64,000 nt of DNA from Dokdonella fugitiva (GTDB lineage: Bacteria; Pseudomonadota; Gammaproteobacteria; Xanthomonadales; Rhodanobacteraceae): assembly GCF_014138265.1 (NCBI RefSeq), contig NZ_JACGXL010000002.1, positions 372,001 through 436,000 on the forward strand, in the 5' to 3' direction. The translations under genes were made by a program, and so were the position numbers. The notes below the pieces were generated by a model. The model was given only the letters and a program-made list of their open reading frames with translations. It was not told where the DNA came from and did not search any database. Shown one piece after another: positions 53,869-62,698 of this stretch (position 1 is its first letter; every line of letters starts with the position of its first letter).

Positions 53869-56178
53869 TCAGCCGGGCGGCACGCCGAGCACGCGCGGGA
53901 TCGCGCGCTCGCCGGCGAGCCGGCGAGTGGCGTCGAGGGCGGCCTGCCACGCTTCGCGCCGCCCCTGCGCGCGGGCGAGCGCGAGCTGCACGAGCGCCGC
54001 GTCGTAGTCGTGATCGGCCCACAGCGCCACCTGGTTCGCGATCACGGCCGCCTCGGCGACGCGCCCGCGCGCGAGGAGGTGGTCGACGTAGTCCTGCGCG
54101 ACACGCAGGATCGTCAGCGGCACGCCCTGCGCCTGGGCGAGCGCGAACGCCGCGGCGAACGCGTGCGCGGCCTCGTCGTCGCGCCGTTCCGCCCAGGCGC
54201 GGTTGGCGGCCGCGAGCAGGCGGATCGGCGTGCGCGCGTTGGCCGGCCGGTCCCCGCCTGGGTCGGCTGCACCCGGACTCGCGCGCGCATGGCCCGTCGC
54301 GCGCTCGATGCGCGCGCGCAGCAGTTCGACGTCGGCGCGGATGAGGTCGCTGTCGGCCGAGGCGAGGGCGCCGGCGGGCACGGGTGCGAGTTCGGCGAGC
54401 GCGCCGTCGCCGTCGCCGCGGCGCCAGGCGAGCTCGGCGCGCAGCAGGCGGATGCGCTCGTTCTCGGCGGCGTCGGCCGGCCGGCCGTCGTTGGCGGGGT
54501 CGTCGAGCAGCGCGCCGGCTTCGTTGTGGCGGCCCTGCTGCAGCAGCTGTTCGGTGCGATACAGGCGCATCGAAAGGCGCGAATAGCGGCTCGGCACGCG
54601 CGCGCGCTGCGCCCACGACGCGTCCATCGCTTCCCACGCGCGCGCGTCGTCGAGCTGCGCGCGCCGCGCTTCGAACAACAGCTGCAGTTCGCCGATGCGT
54701 TCCTGCACGAGGCCGAGCGCTTCGAAGCGTGCGATCGCCGCGGTGAGATAGGGCTCGGCCTGCGCCGGATGGGCGCGCAGCAGTTCCATCGCGCCGATGT
54801 TGCCGTCGACGCGCGCGACACCGCCTTCGTCACCGGCGCGCTGGAACGCGTCGCGCGCGATGCCGTAGTCGAGCAGCGCCGCGGGATAGTCCTCGAGCGA
54901 CGTGCGGCTGACCGCGCGCCCGTTGTGCAGGCGACCGCGCAGTTGCGGCTCGGGTGCGTCGCCGAGCAGGTCGATGCCTTCGCCGAACCAGTGCCCGGCG
55001 TCGGCGTACTCGCCCGAACGCACAGCAATCAGGCCGCGTGCAGCCAGCAGTTGTGCGCGGAACACGCGATCCGTCGTCGTCGCGGGGAGCAGTTCCTCGA
55101 GCGTGCGCCTTGCCTCGTCGAGGCGACCGGCGCGGATGTCGACTTCGGCCAGCTGCTGGCGCAGGCGCGGCGTGTCGTGCGCGAGCCGTGCGTCGCCGAG
55201 CAGGATCGAGCGCGCCGTGTCGGGTTCGTTCGCGAGCAGCGCGGCCTGCGCACGTTGCAGCGTTTCGCCGACCGAGTCGGCGTCCGCGGCGTCCGCCGGC
55301 ATGCGGCCGAGCGCCGCGGCGAGGCGGTCGGCCGCTCCGCGCACGGCCGCGATCGCGCCGGCATCGTCGCATGCCACGGAAAGCGGCGGCGCGTCGCCCT
55401 CGCGCGTCGCGCGCACGCGCGCGAACCAGCGGCCGTCGCGCTGCCGGACCTCGCCTTCGACGAGCGTCGCCGTGGGCGCGATGCGACGCAGCGAGGCCGC
55501 CGCATCGCCGTCGCCTTCGCCGAGCGCGCGCAACTGGCCGACGGTCAGTTCGCTCGGCTGCACGACCAGGCCGCTGCGCCGCAGCCGATCGGCGACGAGG
55601 TCCATGCCGCCGAGGCGCAGCCAGCGGTCGTCGCCATCGCCGGTGGCGAGCGGGAGTACGACGACGCGCGCGATCGATGCATCGCCGCGCGCCTGTTCGC
55701 CGGAGCGATGCCACAGCCACGCGGCGGTTGCCGCGAGCAGGATCGCGAACATCAGCGCGAGCCCGACCCGTCGTGCCCGCCGCGGTTCGCGCACCGGCGG
55801 GGGCGGCGCGACCGCCGCGTCGCGGTCGCGCGGCGGCGCCGGCGCGGGGGGTGCCGAGGCGACCTCGACCGCCGCGGTCGGCGCGACCCACTGGTAGCCG
55901 AATCCCGCCACCGTGCGGATCGCCCATTGCGTCTGGCCGTCGTCGTCGAGGGCGCGCCGGCATTGCACGACGAGCTGGCCGAGTTGCACGTCCGTCGCGG
56001 CGCCGTGGCGCCAGAGCGCGCGGATGAGCTCGTCGCGATCGACCGCGCGCTCGCGTCGTTCGACCAGCATGAGCAGGCAGGTGAACGCACGCGAAGGCAG
56101 TGCGATGCGCGTGCCGTCCTTGCGCAGTTCGCGCGTCGACGCATCGAGCGTGAACGCGCCGAAGTGATACGCGGTCAT
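53869..56178 (-). CDS. CadC-type winged-helix regulator with membrane helix and TPR repeats (copy 3)
   Basis: A 769-residue protein. The N-terminal DNA-binding domain (YHFGAFTLDASTRELRKDG, later RTVAGFGYQWV) is followed by a Pro-rich linker, a membrane helix (VGLALMFAILLAATAAWLW), the conserved WLRLGGMDLVADRLRRSG segment and TPR-like repeats. RRLAGER occurs near the end. Its ATG overlaps the stop of the methyltransferase gene by 4 bases, so these two are co-translated. The HAF protein with the shared tail follows downstream. It may respond to a periplasmic cue. Confidence 0.85.
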   Translation of the reverse strand: MTAYHFGAFTLDASTRELRKDGTRIALPSRAFTCLLMLVERRERAVDRDELIRALWRHGAATDVQLGQLVVQCRRALDDDGQTQWAIRTVAGFGYQWVAPTAAVEVASAPPAPAPPRDRDAAVAPPPPVREPRRARRVGLALMFAILLAATAAWLWHRSGEQARGDASIARVVVLPLATGDGDDRWLRLGGMDLVADRLRRSGLVVQPSELTVGQLRALGEGDGDAAASLRRIAPTATLVEGEVRQRDGRWFARVRATREGDAPPLSVACDDAGAIAAVRGAADRLAAALGRMPADAADADSVGETLQRAQAALLANEPDTARSILLGDARLAHDTPRLRQQLAEVDIRAGRLDEARRTLEELLPATTTDRVFRAQLLAARGLIAVRSGEYADAGHWFGEGIDLLGDAPEPQLRGRLHNGRAVSRTSLEDYPAALLDYGIARDAFQRAGDEGGVARVDGNIGAMELLRAHPAQAEPYLTAAIARFEALGLVQERIGELQLLFEARRAQLDDARAWEAMDASWAQRARVPSRYSRLSMRLYRTEQLLQQGRHNEAGALLDDPANDGRPADAAENERIRLLRAELAWRRGDGDGALAELAPVPAGALASADSDLIRADVELLRARIERATGHARASPGAADPGGDRPANARTPIRLLAAANRAWAERRDDEAAHAFAAAFALAQAQGVPLTILRVAQDYVDHLLARGRVAEAAVIANQVALWADHDYDAALVQLALARAQGRREAWQAALDATRRLAGERAIPRVLGVPPG

Positions 56179-56783
56179 GCGCGCGCCGGCATGCACTCGA
56201 GCGCGGCGACCGAACGCATCAGCCGAGGCGACAGGTACGCGTGCGAGCCGCACGCGATGAGTCCGGCAGCCGCGAACCGCGTGCGGTACCAGGTGGGCGA
56301 ACGGGCGATGAAGCCGCGCGTGTCGCCGCCCGGGTCGTCGCGCGCGGTGAACACCTCGATGAAGGCGAGCCCTTCGAGCAGGTCGGCGAAGCCCGACAGT
56401 CCGCGCGCGACCTCGCGCGCGGGCACGTAGTGCAGCATGTCGCTGCAGACGACGAGATCGAAGCGTTCGTCGAAACGCAGCTCGGCGAGCTGGCCGAACG
56501 TGGCGAGGCCGACGTTGCGCGAGCGGCCGTAGCGCGCGACCGCGTACTCGCTCGAGTCGAGGCCGCGGTAGGCGAGTTTCGGCCGCAGCCGCAGCAGCGG
56601 CGCGCGCCACGCGGCTTCGCCGCAGCCGACGTCGAGCACGTTGCGCAGCGGCCGCGCGAGGTAGTACTCGGCGAGGTGCACGACCATCGCGACCTTGCGC
56701 GCGAGCTCGGCGCGCGAGCCGACGCGGTGCATGCTGCTGCGGTACCACTTGTCGAAGTAGGCGCGGTCGTACGTTTTGTTCAT
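56175..56783 (-). CDS. Class I SAM-dependent methyltransferase
   Basis: A 202-residue protein. LRNVLDVGCGEAAWRAPLLR is motif I, RFDLVVCSDMLHYVPAREV the post-I/II region. It begins MNKTYDRAYFDKWYRS, a start seen in several small methyltransferases of unknown substrate. It overlaps the winged-helix regulator at 53869 by 4 bases. The pairing of a methyltransferase with a membrane regulator is unusual, and the substrate cannot be predicted. The ribosome binding site is weak. Confidence 0.8.
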   Translation of the reverse strand: MNKTYDRAYFDKWYRSSMHRVGSRAELARKVAMVVHLAEYYLARPLRNVLDVGCGEAAWRAPLLRLRPKLAYRGLDSSEYAVARYGRSRNVGLATFGQLAELRFDERFDLVVCSDMLHYVPAREVARGLSGFADLLEGLAFIEVFTARDDPGGDTRGFIARSPTWYRTRFAAAGLIACGSHAYLSPRLMRSVAALECMPARA

Positions 56784-56881
56784 CGTGGGTGGCGCCGCGG
56801 GCAGGGAAGCGCCCATGGTAAGCGACGCGCGCGCGCCGGCCGAGCGGAGGTGGATAATCGAGCGGGACGCCGGGAGGGGCG

Positions 56882-58378
56882 ATGGGCAAGCAACGGGCGG
56901 GGAAGCGCACGGCCACGGTCGCACCGGCGTCGCCAGCGGATCCACCGGCGAGCGGCTGGCGCGCGTTCGTACTCGGCAACGCGGTCGGCCTCGCGGTCAG
57001 TCCGCTGATCCGCTTGATCGCCGCGTTCCCGCTCGGCTTCGCGATCGTGCTGCTCAGCACCGGTTGGCTGGTCGGGCCCGCGCGCCTCGTCGACGCCTGG
57101 CAGTACCGCAGCTACACCGCCGCGGCGCAGGGCCGCATCGTCGACAGCTGGCTCGCGATCGATTTCGACGCCGCCGCACAGGGCGATCGCGGCAACTGGG
57201 CCGGGCCTGCGCGTGCGACGCACTGCGCGGTGGTCGCCTACGACGGCGAATGGGGCGATCCGCTGCGACGCGCCTACTGTGGCAACCGCCTGAACGTGCA
57301 CGGCGAGGAGACCTTGCCGATGCTCGTCGACGACGTGACGATGGCACCCGGCGTGCCGTTCGCGATGCCGCGCGACGCGCACGGGTTCAGCGTGCCGACA
57401 ATCCGCATCGGCGACACCGAGAGCGCCTGGCTGAAGGCGCATCCGCCGTTCAGCGGCTTCGACGCACGCGCGTCGCACACCGCGTGGGACGCCTTGCGCC
57501 GGCGCCTCGACCGTCCGCTCGATGCCGCGCTCGCGGGCTGGGGCACGTCGCCGCCGGCGTTCCCGCTCGCACTCGATCCACGCGATCCCGGCGCCGCGAT
57601 GCCGGCCGCGTTCGTCGCCGCGAAGCGCAGTCCCGGCAATGCGGGCGCGTGGCTCGCGGGCGCGCTGCTGCTCGCGGCCGGCATCTGGCTCTGGCTACGC
57701 GGCATGAACGTGCTGATTGGCGGCCTGCCGCACGCGGCGATGCTGTTCGCGGCGATCGGGCCGTTGCTGCTGCTGCCGTGGTGGGGCGAGCGCATGCCGC
57801 GCGCGCTCGCGCACGTGCAACCGCAGATCGCCGAAATCATCGGCGACATGCTCGCCGACATCGACGTCACCGGACGCCTCGTCGCCTCGTCGCCGGCCGC
57901 GGCGCAACTCGCGCACGGCGGCGAACGCCTCGTCTGGCGCGTCGGCGAAGGCGCCTACGCCGACACGCTCGGCCCCGTCGACTGGGGATCGCCGCCGGCG
58001 CTCCCCGCCGACGCGACGAAGGCGCTCGCGGCGCTCGTCGCGCGCGTCTCCGCACACGTCGCCGCCCTCGCACCGGAGCAACGCGAGGCGCTCTTCGCTC
58101 GGCTGCGCGACGACAAGGACGCCGGCCGCTATGGCGGCGGCCTGCTGTTCGTCCCGGCCGCGGCCGACCTCGCCTGGGACGACGCGCACGGCGCGGACGA
58201 GCGGCGCGCCGCGGCGCGTTTCCTCGACGCCTGGGTCACCTCGCCGGTCGAGACGCCGTCGCCGACCGATGCCGGCTTCGCCGCGCGCGTCGAACTGTTC
58301 CGCCGCCTCGCCGAGGTGCCCGACGCGGCGATCGCGAACCGCGCGCGGGCGATCGCCGACGACGCGCAGCCGCACTGA
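56882..58378 (+). CDS. Uncharacterised membrane protein
   Basis: A 498-residue protein, not recognised. A basic N-terminus is followed by one hydrophobic segment near residues 40-65 and two or three more near 255-305 (AWLAGALLLAAGIWLWLRG, LPHAAMLFAAIGPLLLLPWW). The region between, with four Cys, probably lies outside the membrane. The C-terminal ~190 residues are soluble. It is divergent from the methyltransferase and convergent with the gene at 58383, with a 4-base gap. A GGGAGGGGCG stretch precedes the ATG. Confidence 0.7.
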   Translation: MGKQRAGKRTATVAPASPADPPASGWRAFVLGNAVGLAVSPLIRLIAAFPLGFAIVLLSTGWLVGPARLVDAWQYRSYTAAAQGRIVDSWLAIDFDAAAQGDRGNWAGPARATHCAVVAYDGEWGDPLRRAYCGNRLNVHGEETLPMLVDDVTMAPGVPFAMPRDAHGFSVPTIRIGDTESAWLKAHPPFSGFDARASHTAWDALRRRLDRPLDAALAGWGTSPPAFPLALDPRDPGAAMPAAFVAAKRSPGNAGAWLAGALLLAAGIWLWLRGMNVLIGGLPHAAMLFAAIGPLLLLPWWGERMPRALAHVQPQIAEIIGDMLADIDVTGRLVASSPAAAQLAHGGERLVWRVGEGAYADTLGPVDWGSPPALPADATKALAALVARVSAHVAALAPEQREALFARLRDDKDAGRYGGGLLFVPAAADLAWDDAHGADERRAAARFLDAWVTSPVETPSPTDAGFAARVELFRRLAEVPDAAIANRARAIADDAQPH

Positions 58379-58382
58379 ACCG

Positions 58383-59042
58383 TCAATCGCGCTCGAACGC
58401 GGCGAGCTCGTCGAGCGCCGCCTGCGCGCGGCGGATGCTGCCACCCGCCGCGGAGTCGTCGAGCTTGCGCCCGAACGCGGCGCGTTCGGGCCGGTTCGCC
58501 CAGCGGTGGAACCACCACGTCCCGAGCAGGCCGATCGCGCCGATGGCGAGCTGGATCGCGACGACCCAGGGCGCGTCCGCGAGCATGCGGCCGTCGCCGA
58601 GCACGATCAGCAACGGCACGTAGATGAACCACCACGGCAGGCCGACGATCATGCCGCCGATCACGTAGGCACGGCGCAGCGCGAGCAGCTGGCGCTGGAT
58701 CGCGAGCACGGGCGCGGCGTAGTCGATCGCGGCGATGCGTGCCTCGACGACCGCGCCGACGATGACGAGGCCGAGGCAGTACGCGTGCAGCACGAGGCCG
58801 CACGCGAGCAATGCGGGTTCGTGCAGATGGCGGACCCAGTACGGCGCGAACACGAGCATGCCGGCCGCGCCGATGAGGATCTGCAGCGCCTGGCCCCAGG
58901 CGAGCGGGCGCAGGCCGCGCCGCGCGTTGTCGGTGCGGCTGTTCTTGAGCAACTGGAAGCCGAGCGCGTTCTGCTGCTGCAGGCGGCGGTCGAGGGTCTG
59001 CCAGGCGTGCTTGAGGTCGTCGAGTTCCATGGTCGTTTCCAT
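58383..59042 (-). CDS. Membrane protein partner of an ECF-like sigma factor
   Basis: A 219-residue protein. The N-terminal ~55 residues are soluble and helical (MELDDLKHAWQTLDRRLQQQ). Four hydrophobic segments follow, and a short soluble end. Its ATG comes one base after the sigma factor stop, so it is translationally coupled. That position, the soluble N-terminus and membrane anchoring suggest an anti-sigma role; no zinc-binding HxxxCxxC is visible, so this is inference. An ATG four codons later (59030) is also possible. Confidence 0.7.
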   Translation of the reverse strand: METTMELDDLKHAWQTLDRRLQQQNALGFQLLKNSRTDNARRGLRPLAWGQALQILIGAAGMLVFAPYWVRHLHEPALLACGLVLHAYCLGLVIVGAVVEARIAAIDYAAPVLAIQRQLLALRRAYVIGGMIVGLPWWFIYVPLLIVLGDGRMLADAPWVVAIQLAIGAIGLLGTWWFHRWANRPERAAFGRKLDDSAAGGSIRRAQAALDELAAFERD

Positions 59043-59043
59043 C

Positions 59044-59541
59044 TCATTCACCGAGTTCGTTGCGGATGCGCGTCTTCAGGCGGCCGATCTTGGTCGCCAC
59101 GTTGGTTTCGCTGAGGCCGAGGATCTCGCCGATCTCGCGCTGGCTGCGCTCGTCGAGGTAGAGCAGCATGAGCGCGCGATTGAGCGGATCGAGGCGCTCG
59201 ATGCAGGCGTACAGCGCGCGGATGCCGTCGTCGGACTCGCGCGCGGCGTCGGCGTCGTGGCTCGGCTCGACGCCGGCCTCGTCGAGCGGCAGGTGCTGGC
59301 GATCGCCGGCCGAGCGCGCGTGCGAGATCGCGACGTTGAGCGCGACGCGGTACATCCAGGTCGAGAACGGCCGGCCGCGGTCCCACGCCGGCAACGCCTT
59401 CCACAGCTGCGCCGCGATCTCCTGCGCGAGGTCGCGCCGGTCCTCCGTGTCGCGGCAATACGCGTGCGCGATCTTCAGCACGATGCCGCGATGGCGCTCG
59501 AGCAACTGCTCGAACTGCTCGCGCTGCGCCGCCGTCGTCAT
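59044..59541 (-). CDS. RNA polymerase sigma factor, ECF-like
   Basis: A 165-residue sigma-70 family protein. Region 2 contains DLAQEIAAQLWKALPAWDRG and STWMYRVALNVAISHAR. Region 4 contains LDERSQREIGEILGLSETNV and the recognition helix VATKIGRLKTRIRNEL. The absence of other regions fits an ECF factor. The ATG at 59541 with AGGGG upstream is chosen over an earlier frame extension. The coupled gene at 58383 may hold it at the membrane. The target promoters are unknown. Confidence 0.88.
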   Translation of the reverse strand: MTTAAQREQFEQLLERHRGIVLKIAHAYCRDTEDRRDLAQEIAAQLWKALPAWDRGRPFSTWMYRVALNVAISHARSAGDRQHLPLDEAGVEPSHDADAARESDDGIRALYACIERLDPLNRALMLLYLDERSQREIGEILGLSETNVATKIGRLKTRIRNELGE

Positions 59542-59706
59542 GGTCGCCCCTGCAAAGTCCACCCCGGCCTCCGATCCTGCCTCATGCACGGGTGATACGC
59601 GTGGGGGCGGCGGATATCACACGCTGCCGAGGGACGGTCCGGCCCGCGCGGGGCCCGGGTGGCGTAGTCGACTAGACTGCGCACCATCGGACGACAGGAG
59701 CCAGGA

Positions 59707-60438
59707 ATGAAGCAACAGGCCCGACGCGCGCTCGTCACCGGCGGCAGCGGCGACATCGGCGGCGCGATCGCGCGCGCGCTCGCCGCGGAGGGCTGCGACG
59801 TGCTCGTGCATGCGCATGCCGGACTCGAGCGCGCGCAGGCAGTGGCCGGGGCGATCGTTGCGGCCGGTGGCCGTGCCCGCGCGCTCGCGTTCGACCTCAC
59901 CGACGGCGAGGCGGCGCGGGGCGTGCTCGAAGCCGAGCTCGCGCACGGGCCGATCCCGATCGTCGTGCACAACGCCGGCATCCACGACGACGCGCCGCTC
60001 GCGGGCATGCGCGAGGAGCAGTGGCGGCGCGTCATCGACGTGTCCCTGCACGGTTTCTTCCACGTCGTGCAGCCGCTGCTGCTGCCGATGGCGCGCACGC
60101 GCTGGGGGCGCATCGTCTCGCTGTCGTCGGTCGCCGCGGTGCTCGGCAATCGCGGCCAGGCCAACTACGCCGCAGCGAAGGCCGCGCTGCACGGCGCGAC
60201 GCGGTCGCTCGCGCGCGAGATGGCTTCGCGCGGGATCACCGCGAACGTGGTGGCGCCGGGCGTCATCGCCGGGCGCATGGTCGGCGACGCGTTCGACGAG
60301 GCGCAGCTCAAGGCGATCGTGCCGGCCGGGCGTGCGGGGACGCCGGACGAGGTCGCCGCGCTCGTGCGCTTCCTCTGCTCCGACGCGGCCGGCTACGTCA
60401 ACGGCCAGGTCATCGGCGTCAACGGCGGCATGGGCTGA
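59707..60438 (+). CDS. fabG: 3-oxoacyl-ACP reductase family short-chain dehydrogenase
   Basis: A 243-residue SDR enzyme. The nucleotide-binding motif is VTGGSGDIGGAIA, VHNAGIH corresponds to the NNAG motif, and the catalytic Ser-Tyr-Lys lies in SLSSVAAVLGNRGQANYAAAK. It ends GQVIGVNGGMG, typical of FabG. FabG reduces 3-oxoacyl-ACP with NADPH. A ketoacyl-synthase chain-length factor occurs 3 kb downstream, so it may belong to a polyene pathway rather than housekeeping fatty acid synthesis. This is not proven. Confidence 0.82.
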   Translation: MKQQARRALVTGGSGDIGGAIARALAAEGCDVLVHAHAGLERAQAVAGAIVAAGGRARALAFDLTDGEAARGVLEAELAHGPIPIVVHNAGIHDDAPLAGMREEQWRRVIDVSLHGFFHVVQPLLLPMARTRWGRIVSLSSVAAVLGNRGQANYAAAKAALHGATRSLAREMASRGITANVVAPGVIAGRMVGDAFDEAQLKAIVPAGRAGTPDEVAALVRFLCSDAAGYVNGQVIGVNGGMG

Positions 60439-60595
60439 CGGTGGTTTCGTCGCCGCCGCTGCCGCGGTCCGCGCTGACGGGAGTGCCTGGAGCGCGAAAA
60501 TGTGACGGCGTTCGCCTTGTGCGTGCCGCATGCATCGCGGCACCTCGCGCCGGCGGCGCGCAGGATGCGGCCACACCCACCCGAGGAGTGCCCGC

Positions 60596-61414
60596 ATGAA
60601 CCTGCTCGCCCGTACGCTCGCCGCCGCCGTCGTCGCCGGCCTTTCGATGTCGACCGTCTTCGCCGCGAACCCGGCGCCGCGCGCGGTCGCCAACGACCTG
60701 CACTGGTCGGCCGACGTACCGCTGCCGAAGGCGTCCGCCTCGATGCGCGGCGCCGGCAGCGCGGCGCCGGCCGCATCGCCGGGCGCCGACGACGTCGGCG
60801 ACGCCGATTCGTTCGGCCGCAACCTGACCTGGCTCGGCCTCACCGACGGCTCGGTCGAACTCTCGCCGGACTGCAGCAGCGGTGCGGAGCACTGCCAGGT
60901 CCTCGCGCCCGCGCCGGCGGCGACCGCGTTCTCGTTCTACGACATCGGCCGCATCAAGCTGCCGAGGAACGCGACCAACTCGCTGCTCTGCTACTGGTTC
61001 TCGCCCGTGCTCATGATCGACTACGACAACCCGACCGCGTCGCCCGCGGTCGCGCGCCTGAGTTACGTGCCGACCGTGACGGTCGAGAATCCCGTGCTGG
61101 ATGATCCGTCGCTGATCGACCCGAACACCGGCCTGCCGTTCGGCGGCAGCCTGCTCACCGGCGTCACGTCGTCGGAACGCTTCGAGGTGCCGCTCGACCC
61201 GGGCCAGCATCTGTTCGAGCGCGAGCGCGACTCGGCCGTGTGCATCGCCGGCCTGCTCAGCAAGCAGTCGCTGATGCAGAATTACGGCCTCAGCGAGACG
61301 CTCGCGCGCCAGTTCTTCCGCAAGCCGACCACGCTGCGCCTGAACATCGAGGGCAGCGCGCAGTTCGTCGGCGACGCGTCGCTCTACTTCGGCCTGCGCA
61401 TCGTCGGCGACTGA
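60596..61414 (+). CDS. Secreted protein of unknown function
   Basis: A 272-residue protein with a signal peptide (NLLARTLAAAVVAGLSMSTV, cut after FAA). The mature part begins with a Pro/Ala-rich stretch and has four Cys. Conserved-looking segments are SFYDIGRIKLPRNATNSLLC and FRKPTTLRLNIEGSAQF. I do not recognise the family. The ribosome binding site GAGGAG supports the ATG. It is convergent with the antiporter gene, 25 bases away. Confidence 0.72.
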   Translation: MNLLARTLAAAVVAGLSMSTVFAANPAPRAVANDLHWSADVPLPKASASMRGAGSAAPAASPGADDVGDADSFGRNLTWLGLTDGSVELSPDCSSGAEHCQVLAPAPAATAFSFYDIGRIKLPRNATNSLLCYWFSPVLMIDYDNPTASPAVARLSYVPTVTVENPVLDDPSLIDPNTGLPFGGSLLTGVTSSERFEVPLDPGQHLFERERDSAVCIAGLLSKQSLMQNYGLSETLARQFFRKPTTLRLNIEGSAQFVGDASLYFGLRIVGD

Positions 61415-61439
61415 CCCGGCCCCGCGCCGCGGCGGCGTG

Positions 61440-62687
61440 TCATTCGCGCGTCGTCGCGGCGTGCGCGTGCGCACCGTCGCGGCCGCGGCGCAGGCACGCC
61501 TCGAGCATCGGCGTCGCCATCAGCGTCGTCACGATCGTCATCGCCATCAGCAGCGTGAACATGCCGGCGCCGATCACGCCGGCATCGAGGCCGACCTTGA
61601 GCACGATCAGCTCCATCAGGCCGCGCGCGTTCATCAGCGAGCCGACCGCGAGCGACGAACGCCAGTCCAGCCCGGCGATGCGTGCGCCGCCGCCGGCGCC
61701 GAGGATCTTGCCGAACACGGCCGCGGCGAGGATCAGCAGCAGCGCGGACACGCCGGACCCGGTGAACGCGTCGGCGGTCGTGCCGAGCCCGGCGAGCGCG
61801 AAGAACACCGGCATCAGCACGAGCACGGCGACGTGTTCGAGGCGCTCGACCAGCGTGTCGAGCAGGCGGTCGTCGCGCGGCAGGCACACGCCGGCGAGGA
61901 ACGCGCCGAACACCGCGTGCAGGCCGAGCCACTCGGTCGCCGCCGCCATCGCGCAGGTGCCGATCAGCAGCACGCCGAGCACCGTCCCGCCCGGGCGGCT
62001 GTCGCTGGCGTGGCGCGCGAGCAGGCGCGCGAGCAGCGGCCGCAGCAGGCCGAACGCGATCGCGCAGGCGAGGGCGAGTCCGCCGATCGTGCGCGCGAAC
62101 GCGGCGTTGCCGTGCGCGGAGATCGACGCGATCACGAACGCGAGCAGGATCCACACGAGCACGTCGGCGATCGCGGTCGCGGCGAGCGACAGCTGGCCGA
62201 CCCGCGAGCGCGTGAGATCGCGGTCCTTGAGGATGCGCGCCATCACCGGGAACGCGGTGATCGCGAGCGCCGCGGCCATGAACAGCGCGAACGGCCACGC
62301 GCCGACGCCCGCGGGCGCGAAGCCGTCGTACAGCGCCGGCGCGACCGCGAGGCCGAGCGCGCTCGGCAGCAGCACGCCGGGGATGCCGACCCACGCCGCG
62401 GCGACGAAGCGCGCACGTGCGCCGTCGGGTGCGCGCAGCTCGGCGCCGACGATGAACATGAACAGCACGAGGCCGAGCTGGCTCAGTCCCTGCAGCGCGG
62501 CGAGGCCGTCCTTCGGGAACAGCGCCGCGTGCCAGTCCGGCGCGAGCGCACCGAACACGATCGGGCCGAGCACGAAGCCGGCGATCATCTCGCCGATCAC
62601 GGCTGGCTGGCCGAGCCGGCGCAGCAGCAGCGCGAGCACGCGTGCGGTGGCGAGGATGACGCTGAGCTGCAGCAGCAGGTGCGGCAT
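61440..62687 (-). CDS. CPA2 family cation:proton antiporter
   Basis: A 415-residue inner-membrane protein with about 12 hydrophobic helices. GQPAVIGEMIAGFVLGPIVFG and the later LLMNARGLMEL-type segment (SLMNARGLMELIVLKVGL) are signatures of the KefB/GerN branch. No TrkA-N domain follows, so it is short. It exchanges Na+ or K+ for protons. It starts 11 bases after the GT2 gene, so it may be co-transcribed with it. Confidence 0.87.
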   Translation of the reverse strand: MPHLLLQLSVILATARVLALLLRRLGQPAVIGEMIAGFVLGPIVFGALAPDWHAALFPKDGLAALQGLSQLGLVLFMFIVGAELRAPDGARARFVAAAWVGIPGVLLPSALGLAVAPALYDGFAPAGVGAWPFALFMAAALAITAFPVMARILKDRDLTRSRVGQLSLAATAIADVLVWILLAFVIASISAHGNAAFARTIGGLALACAIAFGLLRPLLARLLARHASDSRPGGTVLGVLLIGTCAMAAATEWLGLHAVFGAFLAGVCLPRDDRLLDTLVERLEHVAVLVLMPVFFALAGLGTTADAFTGSGVSALLLILAAAVFGKILGAGGGARIAGLDWRSSLAVGSLMNARGLMELIVLKVGLDAGVIGAGMFTLLMAMTIVTTLMATPMLEACLRRGRDGAHAHAATTRE

Positions 62688-62698
62688 CGACGCTCCGG

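Noticed and set aside
50494-56430. A 1978-codon open frame on the plus strand
   Set aside because: It runs in a shifted frame across alkaline phosphatase and then antisense to three supported genes. Composition is dominated by Arg/Ala, and no family is recognisable.
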